Shown in pieces: positions 4,861 to 5,213 of a DNA stretch of 5,213 nucleotides. The stretch comes from Euryarchaeota archaeon UBA36 (GTDB taxonomy: Archaea; Thermoplasmatota; Poseidoniia; Poseidoniales; Thalassarchaeaceae): the NCBI GenBank assembly GCA_002496485.1, contig DAJW01000084.1:1-5213 (forward strand). The letters are read 5' to 3'. The notes beneath the pieces were generated by a model. That model did no database searches, was not told the origin of the DNA, and was given only the letters and a program-made list of their open reading frames with translations. Numbering within the stretch: the first letter of the stretch is position 1; each line of letters begins with the position of its first letter. The position numbers were made by a program, and so were the translations under genes.

Positions 4861-5213
4861 AGGGTCTTCAAGAGAAGATAAATCCAGTGCATTCGCATCT
4901 AGTAAAGTGCAGCCAGGGATGAAAAGATTTTCACTAAATCCATGACGATAGACAATTGCCCCTGAACCCCATTCTTCGATGTATCTATTCATTTGTTTAA
5001 CCATTTTTTTTCTTTGAAAGTCGACATCAGCACCATAGAAATGTTTCGCATCAATCCAAGCAATTGGTTTTCCATTAATTTCTACAAGATCTAGCAATAA
5101 TATATCCGGCGTTCTAACAGGTCGCCCATGTTCCAATTTTTGCTCAGAAACCATCTCAGTTTGACGCCTTATCCTAACACCTTTAGATTCAAACCAATCG
5201 CAAAGAATGTCCA
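4852..5213 (-). CDS. TPD-motif (CDIN1/C15orf41-like) PD-(D/E)XK nuclease family protein, 5' end beyond window
   Basis: The frame is open through the right edge, so the Met at 5154 is internal and the gene starts outside the window; 119 C-terminal residues are visible. Counting from the first complete codon at the edge: a helix (DWFESKGVRIRRQTE, 5-19) ends in Glu19. Then RTPDILLLD (33-41) carries the signature Thr-Pro-Asp, and WIDAKHFYG (52-60) carries the D-x-K. Glu19, Asp36, Asp54 and Lys56 together form a PD-(D/E)XK catalytic pattern. A Gly-rich strand (YIEEWGSGAIVYRHGF) follows, as in this family. Human CDIN1, mutated in congenital dyserythropoietic anaemia type I, belongs to the same family, and archaeal homologues are known. 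The family is related to Holliday-junction resolvase-type folds, but the substrate here cannot be told from sequence. It converges on pantoate kinase, with the two stop codons 9 bp apart in a shared end. Confidence 0.8.
   Translation of the reverse strand, partial: DILCDWFESKGVRIRRQTEMVSEQKLEHGRPVRTPDILLLDLVEINGKPIAWIDAKHFYGADVDFQRKKMVKQMNRYIEEWGSGAIVYRHGFSENLFIPGCTLLDANALDLSSLEDPSS

Noticed and set aside
4590..4898. Minus-strand open frame of about 100 codons across the pantoate kinase 3' end
   Set aside because: It overlaps both the kinase and the recognisable TPD-family frame, so it cannot be coding alongside them, and it shows no domain.
5152..5154. ATG at 5154 as the start of the TPD-family protein
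   Set aside because: The frame stays open to the window edge, and the upstream residues (DWFESKGVRIRRQTE) fit the family and supply a likely catalytic Glu, so this Met is internal.

Overview
The window looks like part of the chromosome of an AT-rich archaeon. The strongest evidence is the two-enzyme archaeal route to 4'-phosphopantothenate: a GHMP-family pantoate kinase (3844-4860, +) and a 4-phosphopantoate--beta-alanine ligase (2007-2771, -). Archaea use this pair in place of bacterial PanC and PanK. TATA-like boxes about 27-32 nt upstream of several start codons, with few Shine-Dalgarno sites, also fit archaeal leaderless transcription. The ligase resembles euryarchaeal rather than thaumarchaeal versions as I remember them. 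A marine planktonic euryarchaeon (Candidatus Poseidoniia, Marine Group II/III) is my best guess, but it is inference from general character and not proven by a marker.

Layout from right to left. At the right edge is the 3'-terminal part of a PD-(D/E)XK nuclease-like gene of the TPD-motif/CDIN1 (C15orf41) family on the minus strand. It converges on pantoate kinase, and the two genes share their last 9 bp. Pantoate kinase diverges from a minus-strand series across an 82-bp intergenic region. That series begins with nadC (quinolinate phosphoribosyltransferase, probable TTG start) and, 12 bp later, the phosphopantothenate-forming ligase. After a 66-bp gap come a 207-aa protein with one CPGC knuckle and a long charged helix, a 201-aa protein with a C-terminal winged-helix-like segment resembling the MCM tail, a 105-aa two-helix membrane protein, and a second two-helix membrane protein that runs off the left edge.

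The right half is cofactor metabolism. NadC makes nicotinate mononucleotide for NAD, and pantoate kinase plus the ligase make 4'-phosphopantothenate for coenzyme A. The left half (1-1940) is a compact same-strand group of four uncharacterised genes: a possible zinc/coiled-coil protein, a possible DNA-binding protein and two small membrane proteins. It is the part of the window most likely to hold something undescribed, but the sequence alone does not reveal its function. The leftmost 300 bases are strikingly AT-rich (69 G/C of 300). There are no RNA genes, CRISPR arrays, insertion sequences or strong terminators that I can support, and no gene-free stretch longer than 82 bp.
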